The notes below the pieces were generated by a model. It searched no databases and was not told the origin of the DNA. It was given only the letters and a program-made list of their open reading frames with translations. Below, in pieces: positions 1 through 12,026 of a stretch of 64,000 nucleotides of DNA. This DNA is from Hydractinia symbiolongicarpus (lineage: Eukaryota > Cnidaria > Hydrozoa > Anthoathecata > Hydractiniidae). Every line of letters starts with the position of its first letter. Position 1 is the stretch's first letter. The position numbers and the translations under genes were made by a program. The DNA lies in assembly GCF_029227915.1 (NCBI RefSeq), contig NC_079883.1:2604001-2668000 (forward strand), written 5' to 3'.

Positions 1-1
1 T

Positions 2-505
2 TTTGTTCTGCAGTTTGCATTCGATGCAGTTGTTTTTAAATATCTTGGTCCGAAGGCCCTGTTTTACATGATTGCGGGATCCCTTTTGGGTATGGGTCTT
101 CATCCTGTTGCTGGGCATTTTATATCTGAGCACTATATGTTTTCACTTGGCTTTGAAACATATTCATATTATGGTATTTTAAACAAGTTTACATTTAACG
201 TGGGGTATCATAATGAGCATCACGATTTTCCAAACGTTCCTGGATCACTGCTTCCGAAAGTGAGAGAATACGCACCAGAGTATTACAATACAATACCGTA
301 TCACACATCATGGGTCAAAGTGTTGTATGATTACATAACAGATCCCTCGATTGGACCGTATGCAAGAGTAAAAAGGCGCGAGTACTTGTATAGAATGAAA
401 GGTAAAAATGAACACCAGAATGAGACCAATGGTTCAGATTGTTCAAGTCATACCAATGGGTGTACAATTGCAGAGAAGGACGAGAACTTAAAGAAAATGG
501 ATTAA
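2..505 (+). CDS. DEGS1: Sphingolipid delta4-desaturase / dihydroceramide desaturase, 3' part
   Basis: Reading frame open from base 2 to the TAA ending at 505; the 5' part lies outside the window. The family converts dihydroceramide to ceramide at the ER membrane with a di-iron centre held by histidine boxes. Visible here are [12 protein letters not shown] and [14 protein letters not shown]; the latter is the third histidine box. ETYSYYG and the downstream W-x-KVLYDY...[12 protein letters not shown] stretch are also characteristic of DEGS proteins. A hydrophobic segment before HPVAGH fits the last membrane span. The tail after YLYRMKG is hydrophilic, rich in N, H and S, and poorly conserved. 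A likely poly(A) signal AATAAA is at 750-755. It converges on the front-end desaturase at 4746-7582. Family assignment is secure; DEGS1 rather than DEGS2-type activity (C4-hydroxylation) cannot be decided from this part. Confidence 0.93.
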   Translation, partial: FVLQFAFDAVVFKYLGPKALFYMIAGSLLGMGLHPVAGHFISEHYMFSLGFETYSYYGILNKFTFNVGYHNEHHDFPNVPGSLLPKVREYAPEYYNTIPYHTSWVKVLYDYITDPSIGPYARVKRREYLYRMKGKNEHQNETNGSDCSSHTNGCTIAEKDENLKKMD

Positions 506-1062
506 TCTATTTCTAGATGATTGTTAATTATTAGATATATTTTTTTGCCGTGGAACAGACAATTAGATGTGATCAAATAGATAATTGAAAACGAAAAGTA
601 TTTATTTTAAAATTGTGATTCTTTTTAAAGTTGTTTTGTTGTCACTGGAAGATAGGTTATATATTTAGCAATTTTCTCCTATTTAGAACTATGGATTTGT
701 TTCTTATTTAGTTCAGTCTTACTTTAGAAAAAAATACAATCATTTTTCGAATAAAATACATGTTTTTTGTAACTAAAATCCTCACATCCCTATAGTTTTT
801 TGAATCTCCAATGACGTGTTGAAAAAACAATTGTGAGGAATTTCGTACACAACCTCGTCCCCAGGGTCTTTCGCCTTTTTGATATAAGCATGTGTCCCAG
901 CCGGCATTAAGTCATAAAATATCATAAAATCAGCAATTCAAAAATTATAAAACTAGCATAAAATTGGTTTGTTGGTATAAAAAATCATTTTTTGTTTGTG
1001 TTCTCCAAAATTTTGTTTACGCAGTTATTTTTAATTTTGTTTGCTCTTTACTCAGCATTTAT
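506..1062. other. 3' UTR and spacer after the DEGS gene
   Basis: AT-rich non-coding DNA with the AATAAA at 750-755. A short repeat arm with CAACCTCGTCCCCAGGG lies at 850-866, a half copy of the palindromic family also found at 24527-24624. No gene is seen. Confidence 0.6.
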
Positions 1063-1064
1063 TA

Positions 1065-1627
1065 CTTTATTCGGAGAAACTTTCGCGAGAGAAACTTTCG
1101 CGTTTTTTGGCCTTTTTCGCGAAACTTTAAAAAATGGCCATTCGCGAAAGTTTATTCAGTACAAACTTTCTAAATTGTCGATTCGCAAAAGTTTATCCAA
1201 TAAAATTTGCTGGTTTTAAAAGTTACCTCACTCGGCTTGCCCTCCCGATACAACTGGCACTGGAAACGAGATTGGAATAAATTTAGAAATAAACAAAAGC
1301 GATGATGTTTCAAATGTTTGACGATGACGACGATGCGTGGGAGCCGACAAGAAGACGAGCCTAGAAATGTGTTTGATCCGTTTTGTGATTTTGACGATGA
1401 ACCCAATTTGTAAATAGAAGTTTTTACATACTATTAGAAAGAAAATTACATCGTTAAAAAACACTTCTCTATCATAAGAATTATAGGCCACTTTTTTTTA
1501 TAAGAACATAAAAAATCACCAATCGCGAAAGTTTATCTCGCGAATATTTTTTAATCTGCAGATTCGCGAAAATTTATCCAAAAAATTTCGCGAGTTTTTG
1601 GACTCGCGAAAGTTTCTCCGAATAAAG
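1065..1627. mobile_element. Non-autonomous DNA transposon with TIRs, TA target duplication
   Basis: Positions 1063-1088 and 1604-1629 are perfect inverted repeats of 26 bp (TACTTTATTCGGAGAAACTT and onward). The outer TA on each side fits a Tc1/mariner-type TA duplication, leaving a 563-bp element starting CTTTATTCGG. Subterminal copies of TTCGCGAAAGTTTAT occur near both ends in opposite orientation. The interior (about 1228-1420) has no intact transposase, only short stop-broken frames, so it would depend on enzyme supplied in trans. Superfamily is inferred from the TA only. Confidence 0.7.
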
Positions 1628-1741
1628 TATTCTTATGACATTTCCAAGAGTTTTATGTAGCAATTATTTAAGTCGAGAAGAGAGTAGAACAACTTTTTTC
1701 AAGGTTAGTAATTACAATAGTGATTAATTAAACACCTTCCA

Positions 1742-1969
1742 GAGTGGGAAAAAAGCTATCCTTGGCTCAGTTCTGTTAAAAATGATAAATTTTCAGCTTT
1801 TTGTAAAATTTGTGTTAAAGCATTCAAAATTGACAACAGTGGGTTATCTCAAGCAAAATCAAATGCAAAGTGTCATGCATCCGGGTCAAAAAAAGATCTT
1901 ATCAACCGGAGGATATTTACAACTAGTTCCAAAGATCGCAAAGACTTACTCAAGGCTGTTTATTCCTAA
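1742..1969 (+). pseudogene. Zinc-finger (BED/TTF-like) transposase N-terminal fragment
   Basis: A 76-codon open stretch, in a frame that starts without ATG, reads EWEKSYPWLSSVKNDKFSAF then CKICVKAF and, further on, KCHASGSKKDL. This W...W, F-C-x2-C, C/H pattern resembles the zinc finger at the start of hAT-type and DUF4371-like transposon proteins. The frame stops at TAA 1967-1969 and no DDE catalytic region or RNase H fold follows in any frame I read. It is a relic of a transposase gene; the superfamily is not certain. Confidence 0.45.
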
Positions 1970-4745
1970 CCCAAAATTTAGTAACAAGCTTGCAGATAGT
2001 TGATAAAAACCAGAAACAAATTTTAAAGGCAAACCCTTAGACTTAATTGATTTAACCCATTGTTTAGCAATGAACCTTAGCGGTAACAGTATAGACTGTC
2101 AAAGCAAATTTAAAGCACTTTTTTATGTGTTTACCAAGTTTTCCAAGGGTTATCCAGTTTTTGTAGGAGATTTGTCAAATTTGTGAGAAATTAGTAAGGA
2201 CCATTGAACCATACGGTTATCAAAATTAGGCAGTGGCATAAGATTTGCATAAAATTAGCTAAATTTTCATAAAAAATGGCATGAAATTTACTTGTTACTT
2301 TTTGTCATAAAATTTGATCATGTAATTTGTCAAGAAAACTAGTGTTTATTATAGGCACAAATCCAAACTTTCACTAAGTAACCTGAGATTTCCTCTTTAA
2401 TTCCTAATGGTACTGTTGCGAGAGGGGGTCCTAGTTCATTTAAAGCTTCCATAGCCGCTCATATCATCCTATTCTCATAGTGAACGTTGAAAAGCAGAAA
2501 GGATCAATTCACATTTTTATAGTCTCTGAAATGACTCGGCCGGGTTTTGTAGACATCCCCCACTTGAGGCGACCGCTGTCTGTGGCTTTGCGGTTTAAAA
2601 GGCTTTGACAGATTTCTCTTTAAAGGTGAATTTCCATATAGCAGCATTGTGCGCGGCTGCCATCAAAAAGCATTTTGATAGTGCATGCGCAATTGTCAAA
2701 AGTTGCCGCTGCTTCCGGAGATTTTTGTGATTCAGCAAAAGGAAACAGCTGCCTCGCAAAGTCCAATAATTCAACGTTGCGAGGGAGCTATCAGAGTACT
2801 TGACAATAAAGTTATTAAATCACCCTTTACATCTCTTGCAGCAGCATTAGAAAACAGAATGGCATTTAGAATCGCGTCTCAAAAAACTCAGTCACATTTT
2901 ACGTCGGAAACATATTCTCTACGAAAGTCCATCTTAGTTTTGGAGAAAGCACATTTCTTTTGAAGTATTTTGGATCAAGTCCAAGTTTCCTTACAAAGGA
3001 ACGGAGAAAATGGTGATATTCAGGTTTATAAACAAAATATACGAGCTTTTAAATTATTTCATGAAGTTTTGTTTCTGGGAAAAGGTATTTCGCGCATATT
3101 CATTTTCGCGCAAAATGTTTTGCGCCTAATTTTTGAGAATGCGCAAAAACTATAGAGTGAAAATACTATAAAGTGAAATCAGGCTGGATAGTCTTAAGAT
3201 AAGAGATTCGCCATATTCATTTTTTTTTTAAATACTGCCTACACATGCTAACAAATAACTTAAATGTCAAATAAAATACAGAAAAAGATACTGTAATAAT
3301 ACCGCATTAAGCTAATTCACACAATTATATGATTGTATTACCATATACAGTCAAAACGCGTCGCACAATGTGAAACTTTTGCTGTGAATGTGAATTTAAC
3401 ATTAGAGCCCTGCTTCAATAGAGAATTTTGCTGTTACATAAAATTACAATTTGCTTCTAATCCAAAAATAACTGTTCTAAAACTGTCGCGTAATTGAAAT
3501 TGAAAAATGACAACTATGTTTTAAAAATACAATAATTTAGTCCATTTTACACCAGCCAATTATAGCGTCCCCTTTTCAAACACAGAGTAGAATGTTCAGC
3601 TAAAGGAATGTATCCTGAAATGATCATTAAAAATTACGGGTCACTATAACAATGAGTAATCAAAGAAATTAATGCTTTAAAAAATATGCCCTTGTTGAAA
3701 AAAAAGACAGCTTTCGAGGGATCCTTGTGCGAGGCGTTTGTTTATATCCCCAAAAAATGTTAGCATTTGAAATAAATTTCTGAAATAAAACAATTTTAAT
3801 GTTTTTATAATAAGCATGGAAGTATAATTTTTAACAATATAATTCAAAACAATAATTATATAATTTAAAACACTAACTACATAAATTGCAACACTAATCT
3901 ATTACTGGGTTGCCAGCCCATTTTTCATTGATTTTCACTGATTTTTCCTACATTTTCTTCAATTGCGTGTCAAACTGCTTATTACGAAAAAAAAAATTTT
4001 TTAAAAGCAAATCTCTAATTTGATAATTTCAAGGACAGTTGATAATTGAGTTTTCCACGAAAAAAATACCCTGACCTTCCAAGACCCCCCTCTGACTTTT
4101 ATTCCAGATTCCTGACCGCCTTGTACAAGTTGTTTAATTCTTAACTATAATCCCACATATCCTAACCAAACCATAAAAAATAAATCTGATTGCTAAAACT
4201 AGTTGCAGTCGAAGCGAGAAAAGGACTGGTGATCTGGAGAATTGATCAATTCATCAAAAGAATATTGACGGCGTGTTTGTTGGTAAGATACTGAAATAAA
4301 ACATCTTCTTTGCAATGTGCAGTACACATCCAACAGTTTAAATTTGGAGGGAATCGAAAATATGTTCGAATAAACAAAAGCTCATGTTTTATAAAACCTC
4401 CAAAGTGTGTTCGAAATATGGAGATGTTCGATTAGCTGCATTCGAATTTGGTAGATGCGTACCGTAACTGATCATTTTTTCTGAATTTTATTGTATGAAA
4501 ACATGCCGATATAAGGTTTGGTCTTAAAAACAACAAATCACGAACTAGACTGGTGCCAACACACTACACACGCATACCTTTGAGGTGATAAGCACAACAA
4601 AAATTAAAAATCTTGAATTTGAACAGAACTGGTAAACATATAACTTTAAAGTGATTAGAACAACTTTATAGCTGTTGCAAGGTATCTTCCTCGATGTCAG
4701 TATCTTTTTTACCCATAAAAAAAGTACAAAATGAAAAAAAAAAGT
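1970..4745. other. Intergenic DNA between two convergent desaturase genes
   Basis: AT-rich non-coding DNA without a supportable gene. A cluster of TTTCGCGCA-like motifs is at 3088-3145. The stretch 3900-4130 contains runs that resemble decayed repeat. The short frames at 2685-2963 and 2970-3155 have no recognisable domain. Confidence 0.5.
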
Positions 4746-7582
4746 TTAGCCAATCATATTGATACCATCCCAAAACATGCTGGACAATTTGAGTTCTTGC
4801 GACGTTTCGTACAACTTTGTTACCACATCCTTATTTGCGTGATAAAAAGATTTGTTTACGTAGGGCAAATTATGTTTCTCGCATAACTTCTTCAGTTCCT
4901 TTTGAGCATAGCGAAATTTACTTCTTGTGAGATGAGGAAAAAGATGGTGTTCAATTTGGAATTGAAGTCCGCCATGAAAGAAGTCCATGAAGGGATAACA
5001 ATCTACATTCATTGTTGTCAATAGTTGTGAGCGAATGTAGCCATCTTTCTCAAAGCTACTCTGCGGAATACCATGATATGTTTCCATTGCAAAATGACTA
5101 ATACATATTTGAACGTGAACCAGTCCAGCTACTGCATGAGACATAAACAAGAAGAAAACTGCATGGGACCATGAACTTGTAAACGACAACATATACCCAT
5201 ACCAAACCCAGAAGAAAGCCAATGATAGAAGTTCGATTTTCCTTTTTTCTGTCTTTGAGCCATACCCAATAATATTATAAATATAGCTTTGTGCATACAA
5301 ATTGAATCGAGCTAATGCCATAATAACATAAAACATGTAATGCTGGATAGAGATAAACCAACGAGCTGCACTGTCAAATTTTAAAACACGTTTGTGGTAA
5401 GTTGAAAATACATTTTTAAAGAATTCTTTTGAGACGGCCAAAACGGGCAGATGTTGAATATCTGGATCATAATTAATAGAATTTGTGACGGTATGATGCG
5501 TGTTATGACTGTGTTTCCACCACTCAACGCTTATTCCTAAAAAAAAGTGGTCCTTTCTATACAACAACCTCTGGTGAAACCTTATTTAAATTTTAGTGAA
5601 ACAAATAGATTGCTTCGTTTATTTTTCTTGCTTTTGTTATCAATGAACATTATGTGGGAGCACATACATGTAGGAGAATTGTCATTAACTTCAATTCATC
5701 CCTGCAAACATAGTAAAAGTAAAAAAAGAAGTATGCTCTACCAACAAAATCTTTTTATAAAAAAGTAACCTGAGAAATAGTCATGATGTCCCTAAAATTT
5801 AACTTTATTAAAATCAGTTGTTCCTTGGCTGCATTTTATAATATTGAAGAAAAGTGGTTAGGCTGTATACGTTTTAAGAACACGCAAATATTTAAATAAA
5901 GAAGGAAGTGGGCTATTTCAGAGTCAAGTGCTTTTTAAAGAAAACTTGTAAAGAATTGTTTAAACATATTGATATTACCTTGCAATAGATTTCCCACAAA
6001 AATTGCAATTTGGTCATCCAATTTTCGATTATGTGTAACAACATGGTGACCTAAGTCGTGTCCAATAAATGCAAGTTGCTGCCAAAATAAACCAAGACAC
6101 ACAGCACTTACAAAGCATGATATTATGCTAGATGAGCTGAGAAGGAGTGTGATGGATGCAATGAACAATGATAAGATTATTAAACCCTTTCGAAAATAAA
6201 ACCAATCTAAAATGAAGATAAGCAATAGATTATGTTTGAATAAGGATCCAAATTGCATAAAAAAATGCTTTTTAGAAAGTTGAACGGATTATTATAAGCA
6301 TATTCAAAATCGACTTATTATATGTTACATAATAAACAGAACACAAATTTTGCATCAGCAACTCGATTTTTCATTTTAACCTTAAAGTTGCAAAAGTTTA
6401 TATATTTAAATGTTAGAGACTTGCACACCTTCTAATTTTGTATGTTTGGTATTATTTGTCACAAAAACCTTTTTTATTCTTTTAAAAAAATTGTTTTGTG
6501 GACTGCATCTTATATTATCCAGATTTAGGCTTAAGTTAGTAAACTCTCTAAATTTTTAGCTTGAGCATTTATGTGAACTTAGTGGTTGAGCCTAACCTCA
6601 GTGTCAGCTTTTTGCAACTTACTTGCTTATAAAAAATTGTTTATTTAGGCTGGACTCAAAAATATATATGTGTTTGTCGTCAAAACTTGGCTGTGCTAAA
6701 CCAAGCAAAAATTAGTTCATTTACTATTTATACATAAAAAAAGGTTTTGTTTATTATATAACGGAAAATTTCACTTTTCAGCAATAGCAATCAGTTGCTT
6801 ACAATTTGTCGAATAAGTCATCCCTCTATAATTTCCTGTTGGCGTAGTTTTAGATCTGCAGTTAGTACCAAATTTTTTTGACTGTTTATCATAATGGCTA
6901 TGGCATGGGTTAGAAAATACTATATAACTATTTACATCCTTTTTGTTTAAAAACATATTATCTTGTTAGCTTGTGCCAAGTGATTTCAAGTGTAAATGAA
7001 CACTTTTCATGTAGGAAATATCTTAACAGTCTAAATTACCACAAAGAATAAAGATTTCTTTTTCTAAGCTAATTTTAATTTTTAACACATTTCCATGGGC
7101 CATCACAATGTACTAATCATGTTAGTTTTGGGCCAAGAATATTTTGTGCATTTGTAACACAAAAATCAACCTGCATAGTGGACAAAATATTGGTATAAGA
7201 CAACACTCCCTGTAACGAATAAATAAAAATGAATCAATGTATACTTACAATCTGGTTTAAATGCATTATTTTTCTTTAGTTTGTCATGTAACAGTTCAAA
7301 ATCTTGTGCTAACGTTGATTGCTCTTTCCAATCCTCTTTTGAAACTTTGCCAACCAAAAATGATTTCAAGAGAACATGATTTGAATGCAAGTGAAATATT
7401 TTAAATTCATCACTGCAGTCTTTGCCAGCAAAGTTAAATAAAATTGAGGATCCACCAGGATGCTTTGGAACCCATTTAGTAATGTCATAAACTTTATTTT
7501 TAATAATAATCCAACAGTCCTCCTCAGTGTTATGCTTTGAAATCTCTTCAATGGAGAATGTCTTAAGATTTTCAACATCCAT
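4746..7582 (-). CDS. Cytochrome b5-fused front-end desaturase, probable sphingolipid delta8-type
   Basis: Three exons: 7249-7582, 5979-6206, 4746-5536, with donors gtaagt and gtaata and acceptors after ...tttag; phases close to a 450-aa protein. Residues 1-85 are a cytochrome b5 domain with heme-binding HPGG at 41-44. Histidine boxes are HDLGHH (161-166), HSHNTHH (196-202) and QIEHH (381-385); Q in the third box marks the front-end group. Hydrophobic segments flank the boxes, as expected for an ER enzyme using cytochrome b5 electrons. DFFHGGLQFQIEHHLFP resembles fungal and plant sphingolipid delta8 desaturases more than animal FADS1/2, which usually have D-W-F-x-G-H-L-N before QIEHH. That substrate call is inference; a fatty-acyl delta5/6/8 role remains possible. 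It converges with the sphingolipid delta4 desaturase at 2-505. Confidence 0.9.
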
Positions 7583-10469
7583 GCTTCTACCTAAACGTTA
7601 TAGAACAGCTTAATAATTACAGATTAAACAACTATATATCCATAGGTATATATACATAATTTATATTTATACATTATTTAAAATATCTGCAAATTAGATA
7701 TACAAAATAGTATTTGTATCTTGTTATAAGTGTAGCTGGTCCGCAGAAAGTGTAAATTAGCATCCTCGGTAGCCCTAAAAGGTTATTTCCAAATTGGAAA
7801 TTACCTGAATTTCCCCAATACTATAGAGAAGGTAACTACTCCAAAATATGTTACTTAAACGCCTCATAAAGATTGTGAATGATTAGGATTCTACTTTGGA
7901 TTCACAAAGTTGTACTGTGCTGTGTAACTGTTGCCTTTGTTTCTGCTACAGTGATGTACTATAGTTAGTGTAAAACTATCTGTTCTTCTACTTTTGAAGT
8001 AAATCCAATGGGTAAATTAGGGACTGTCTCCACCATCATTTCACATTTTATATGAATTGAAACAATCATGTAAGATTGTGTCATAATTTTTTAAAATTGT
8101 TTAGATTTTTTCAAGAAACAACGCAAAGCAATTTGAAACGAATACAAAAACAGGATTGTAGTAAGCAAAAACATAGCTGTTGTCCGTTTTTGAATTGTCA
8201 AAAAGGATAATTGTTACCAAGCAAAACGTCACCATTGGCCACACAAAATCTCAACATTTATGTCAACATCTATGCGCACACAATTTTTTCATCCATTTTG
8301 GGGATAAACGTGAGAAAGGAATGTCTAAAAACACTTTTGGATAATAAATGTATTACAATTTTTTATTTGCATTAGGAAAATAGTTTTAGAATTTGTTTTA
8401 ATTGTATATATTCCATTCATTTTCCAATTGCTTTCACTTCTTATTGTTTTGGAGCTTAAAAAATAACATTAACTTACCATCGTTTTCCACTTTGTTAAAT
8501 TTGTTTTACATTGACATTGAAACAGGCAGAAAAAATTTTTAGTTCTAATTTAATGGGGCTTTCCATACTCATATTATCATGCATAGCTAGTTAGTATGTT
8601 TGGACATTGTAAAACTTAATAAAAATGAAAGCGAACAAGAAAGATGGTGCAAAAAACAGAAAATTTTCTGTATTCTATGACAACACAATTGAGACATCAA
8701 TCATAAATTCTCCGTCATTTTGCAATTGTCAATATTTCTTGGTCGGCAAATGTCATATGATTTGTAAACCAATCATGTGATACTTTTAAACCAATTACAC
8801 ATCCATTTTTTTTTAGGGTAGCCATATGATTTGAGGGAAAACACGCAGTTCACACAGTCACCTCTTCATAAATAGGGGCTGAATTTTACATTATTTGTTT
8901 TCTAACTTAAACTTGACATATTGTTAAGTTTTAGGTGAGTTTTTGCTAGTTTAACTAAATGCTTGTAGTACTTGTTTAATCGAAGCTTCTTCTGTGAAAG
9001 TTTGGCGTGACACCTTGTGTTTTCTTTCAACTCAAGATTAACCACGTTACATTCCCGACAGGAGAATGGTAACCACCTTCTCAATTCCAACAAAATCGGC
9101 AAAAAAAGCTAAGTACAGCTTTAATTATCCGTATACTTGCTTAATGAGTCTAGCTATATATGTATAGCTATGGTCTGTACCAAATCAATATAACACAAGT
9201 TTACCTTGTCTGATTATCTAGCTGTAGTATGCACCCACAAAACCTAGCCACATGTAACGAAAGTATTAGGAAAAAAGGTCGAGACACTTATTGCATCTTG
9301 TCTATTCACATGCTATGGCGGGACGGAGAAGAAATTATTACAAAAAAAACACATGCTAAAAACGATGCAGAATTATTAGTGACAACAAAGGGAATCCCCT
9401 TTTTTAAAACTGCAAATCTTGTATGGTTAATAGCATCTAGCTATTGCAAAAATACTAAAAGCACACTTATAATAGTCTTGTTATGAATATAACAACACTT
9501 TGCAAAAATGAATTAGATAAGGTAAAATAACTCAACTTAACAAACCTTCAAACACCCCTTTTACTTTCCTGCTTCAGTGGTAAGTCCTTTTTGCGGCAGG
9601 TGAAGAAATGTAATATTACCCAGACTACCTTACTCAGACGCATAATTTATGCTTGTTCGGTAAAATACAACTGTTCTTCTCGCTCCCAAGCTTTGTTGTC
9701 TGTGTTCGTTTGTTTTTTTTGTCGTTCCATATCCAAAGTCCGGAGTGCTGTTCTTGTCACGCCTATTAACCATCAATTAAATAGCATTACAAGTAGCTAA
9801 CAAAGGAAAACTTATTTTTATTAAATGCATGCGTCACTTTTTTAAATTCAGTTCTTCATAAATTTTTTATTAAGAATAAGAGTGGACCCTTTTATGGCGA
9901 ATCAAAGCCACGGCCAGCCTCTACCCCAGGGCATATCTAACCTTTTCTGACATTAGGAACGGCGATACAAACCGTCCAAATGTGAGGATTTGCTGTGATA
10001 TACAACGAGTGTGTATCGCATTCGCGCTATCCGAATTTCCCATAAAGAGCAGTGTCATGTTGGAATTTTAGTAAAAGTTGCAATAACAGGTGCTTTCTTT
10101 TATTGCACGAAACAGATTTGTCCTAAATTTATTTGTGTTTTTATACTTTTTATGCGTCACAATTGTGTGACTTTTTTAAAAACTTGCTGCATGTGTATTT
10201 GTTGAAATTAATACAATCAGTATATTATATTGTATTACTAATATTTTCGCCACTCTTGTAAATTCAGCCCTTACTTTAGGGTTAAACGCTAATCCAACAG
10301 AATAACAATAACAGAGCAAATACCGGTAAATTGCGCAAAAAAAATCAGGATAAACAAACCACTGTACCACAAGTATATCGTACAGTGGAATCCGTGCACA
10401 GGGGTACTATTAGCGTATAATAGCGTATAAAAATGATCGCATTTATAGAGAATTTTTTTATAAATGTTT

Positions 10470-10549
10470 CGACCTCGTTTTCAGGAATTTTTGTCTCTTA
10501 TCAACGCTGATATGCAAAAAAAGACAGCAGGTCCTGGGATCGAGGTTGG
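10470..10549. repeat. Short palindromic MITE-like element (CAACCTCG...CGAGGTTG family)
   Basis: Begins CGACCTCGTTTTCAGG and ends CCTGGGATCGAGGTTGG, which are inverted and near complementary. About 80 bp, no coding content. Same family as 11418-11511, 24527-24624, 43304-43483 and 47484-47574. Confidence 0.6.
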
Positions 10550-11199
10550 AAGGTACCTTGTCTTCTTTGAAGGATTCCACTGTGTTTATGTACACACTCA
10601 GTTATTTCACAATAAACACTTGAGGCTCAAATTTCAAAAAAATGTTTTGCAATCCATCATTCCATTGTTTGAAAAAATTACTCGATTATAGCATAAAGGT
10701 CACCATAAAAGGGAACAAAAAAGTGTTAATGTGTACATTGATACTTTTCTGACAAATAAGTCCTGACTGCAATTTTTTTTTTACATTCTTCTTTCCTTCT
10801 GTTTGAAATTGAAAGTCTCGGTTCATTTGGATACGAACGTGTCTTTGCAAACATAAAAAAACCCGCAAGAAATCCGTTCTGTACACGCCCTAAGGAAGGT
10901 CGCGTAGAATTATGCGACACGATTTGCTACTATTTCTATAACTCTGGTGAAAATTATGGTACATATTTTGCAAACCAGAATTTCACTCCAGAGTGACGAA
11001 CAGATTATTCCACTACTTCCGCGTACCACCAACTTCGATTGCAGGGCTTTTTGTTTTTTTTAAGGGGTAACGGCTGTTCGTATTCGACTTTAGTGACTTA
11101 CGCGAAAGTGGAGCTGATGGTGGTAAAAAAGTTTAAGATCACTGAGGACAGGAACAGCAACTTATATGATATTGGGTATCCAAATATATCTAAAAATGC

Positions 11200-11229
11200 A
11201 GAAAAGTTTCCTACATAGGAAACTTTTCT
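11200..11229. repeat. 12-bp stem hairpin
   Basis: AGAAAAGTTTCC at 11200-11211 is exactly complementary to GGAAACTTTTCT at 11218-11229, with a 6-base loop TACATA. No associated gene; it may be a remnant of a palindromic element. Confidence 0.6.
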
Positions 11230-11417
11230 TTTTTATTTTTGTCGCACAATTTTCGACATTTAATACTATTGATCCTAAAAACATTCGGGTTTGGGATTTT
11301 AGGATACGTAAGTACTAAATCAGCGCAATTTCAAAAAAACGCGTTGCCGTATTCAAGAAATTCTTCTTGTTACCAACTTTCCGCACGATACCGCTAGTAA
11401 TAGATCTTTGCGGGAGT

Positions 11418-11511
11418 CAACCTCAATCCCAGGACCTATTGTCTTTTTTGCACATCGGAATTATAAAGCGCAGCGCCGATGAGCGATAAAAAGCCCTAAG
11501 AACGAGGTTGT
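11418..11511. repeat. Short palindromic MITE-like element
   Basis: Starts CAACCTCAATCCCAGG and ends CCCTAAGAACGAGGTTG, giving inverted termini about 94 bp apart. Second copy of the family within 1 kb of the one at 10470-10549. Confidence 0.6.
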
Positions 11512-12026
11512 GCGGAGTAAGTTGGAAACCTTAAAAAGTTTATACATACCTTAATGAAGGATTTTTCTCCCGTTTATATACTTCTCAAATAGGACATTTT
11601 ACACATACAAAAGACAGAACACTCCATTTATGAGTTGGTACAAAAAATACGCTAATCCATATATCTAACAGCTATACAAATGAACGCTGATAAGGCGCTA
11701 CGTCTTATGGATCAAGCGAAGTAACAATATTTGGCAGCATAATAAATACGCAGAAAAACGACCTGATTTTTGAATTACACAGAAATATTTTGTCAAAATA
11801 TTTGTTCAAGACTACACTTGTCAACTTTTGTAGATAGAAACTCAATAGCTTCTGTATTGTATGAAAAATTTGATACCAAAAAAACAACTGACCCAGTCGG
11901 TCTGCGCTTTAAAAAAAGATATTCTAATATTTTAATAGCAAATAAATTATATTAACTAAATCAGACGCAACCTAGTGTCCGTTGTGAAAAGATGAAGCCT
12001 GAGGCCGAAGTTATTCTAGAAATAGG

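Larger units (their letters stand above)
7583..12026. other. Intergenic region upstream of the desaturase and downstream of ACBD3
   Basis: No coding gene is supported. It contains two copies of the short palindromic CCTCG...CGAGG element (10470-10549, 11418-11511) and a hairpin at 11200-11229. The promoter of the desaturase gene should lie just above 7582; no clear TATA box is evident in this AT-rich DNA. Confidence 0.5.

Noticed and set aside
5935-6258. Start at an internal ATG reading MQFGSLFKHN
   Set aside because: A strong acceptor at 6206-6208 and correct phase place these codons in the intron; the true exon begins YWFYFRKG.
7166-7248. Extension of desaturase exon 1 with hydrophobic codons
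   Set aside because: A gtaagt donor at 7243-7248 joins in phase to exon 2 and gives the family-typical sequence; the extension runs into a stop.
9229-9486. 85-codon plus frame upstream of the desaturase gene
   Set aside because: No domain, no splice partners and composition like the surrounding AT-rich DNA.
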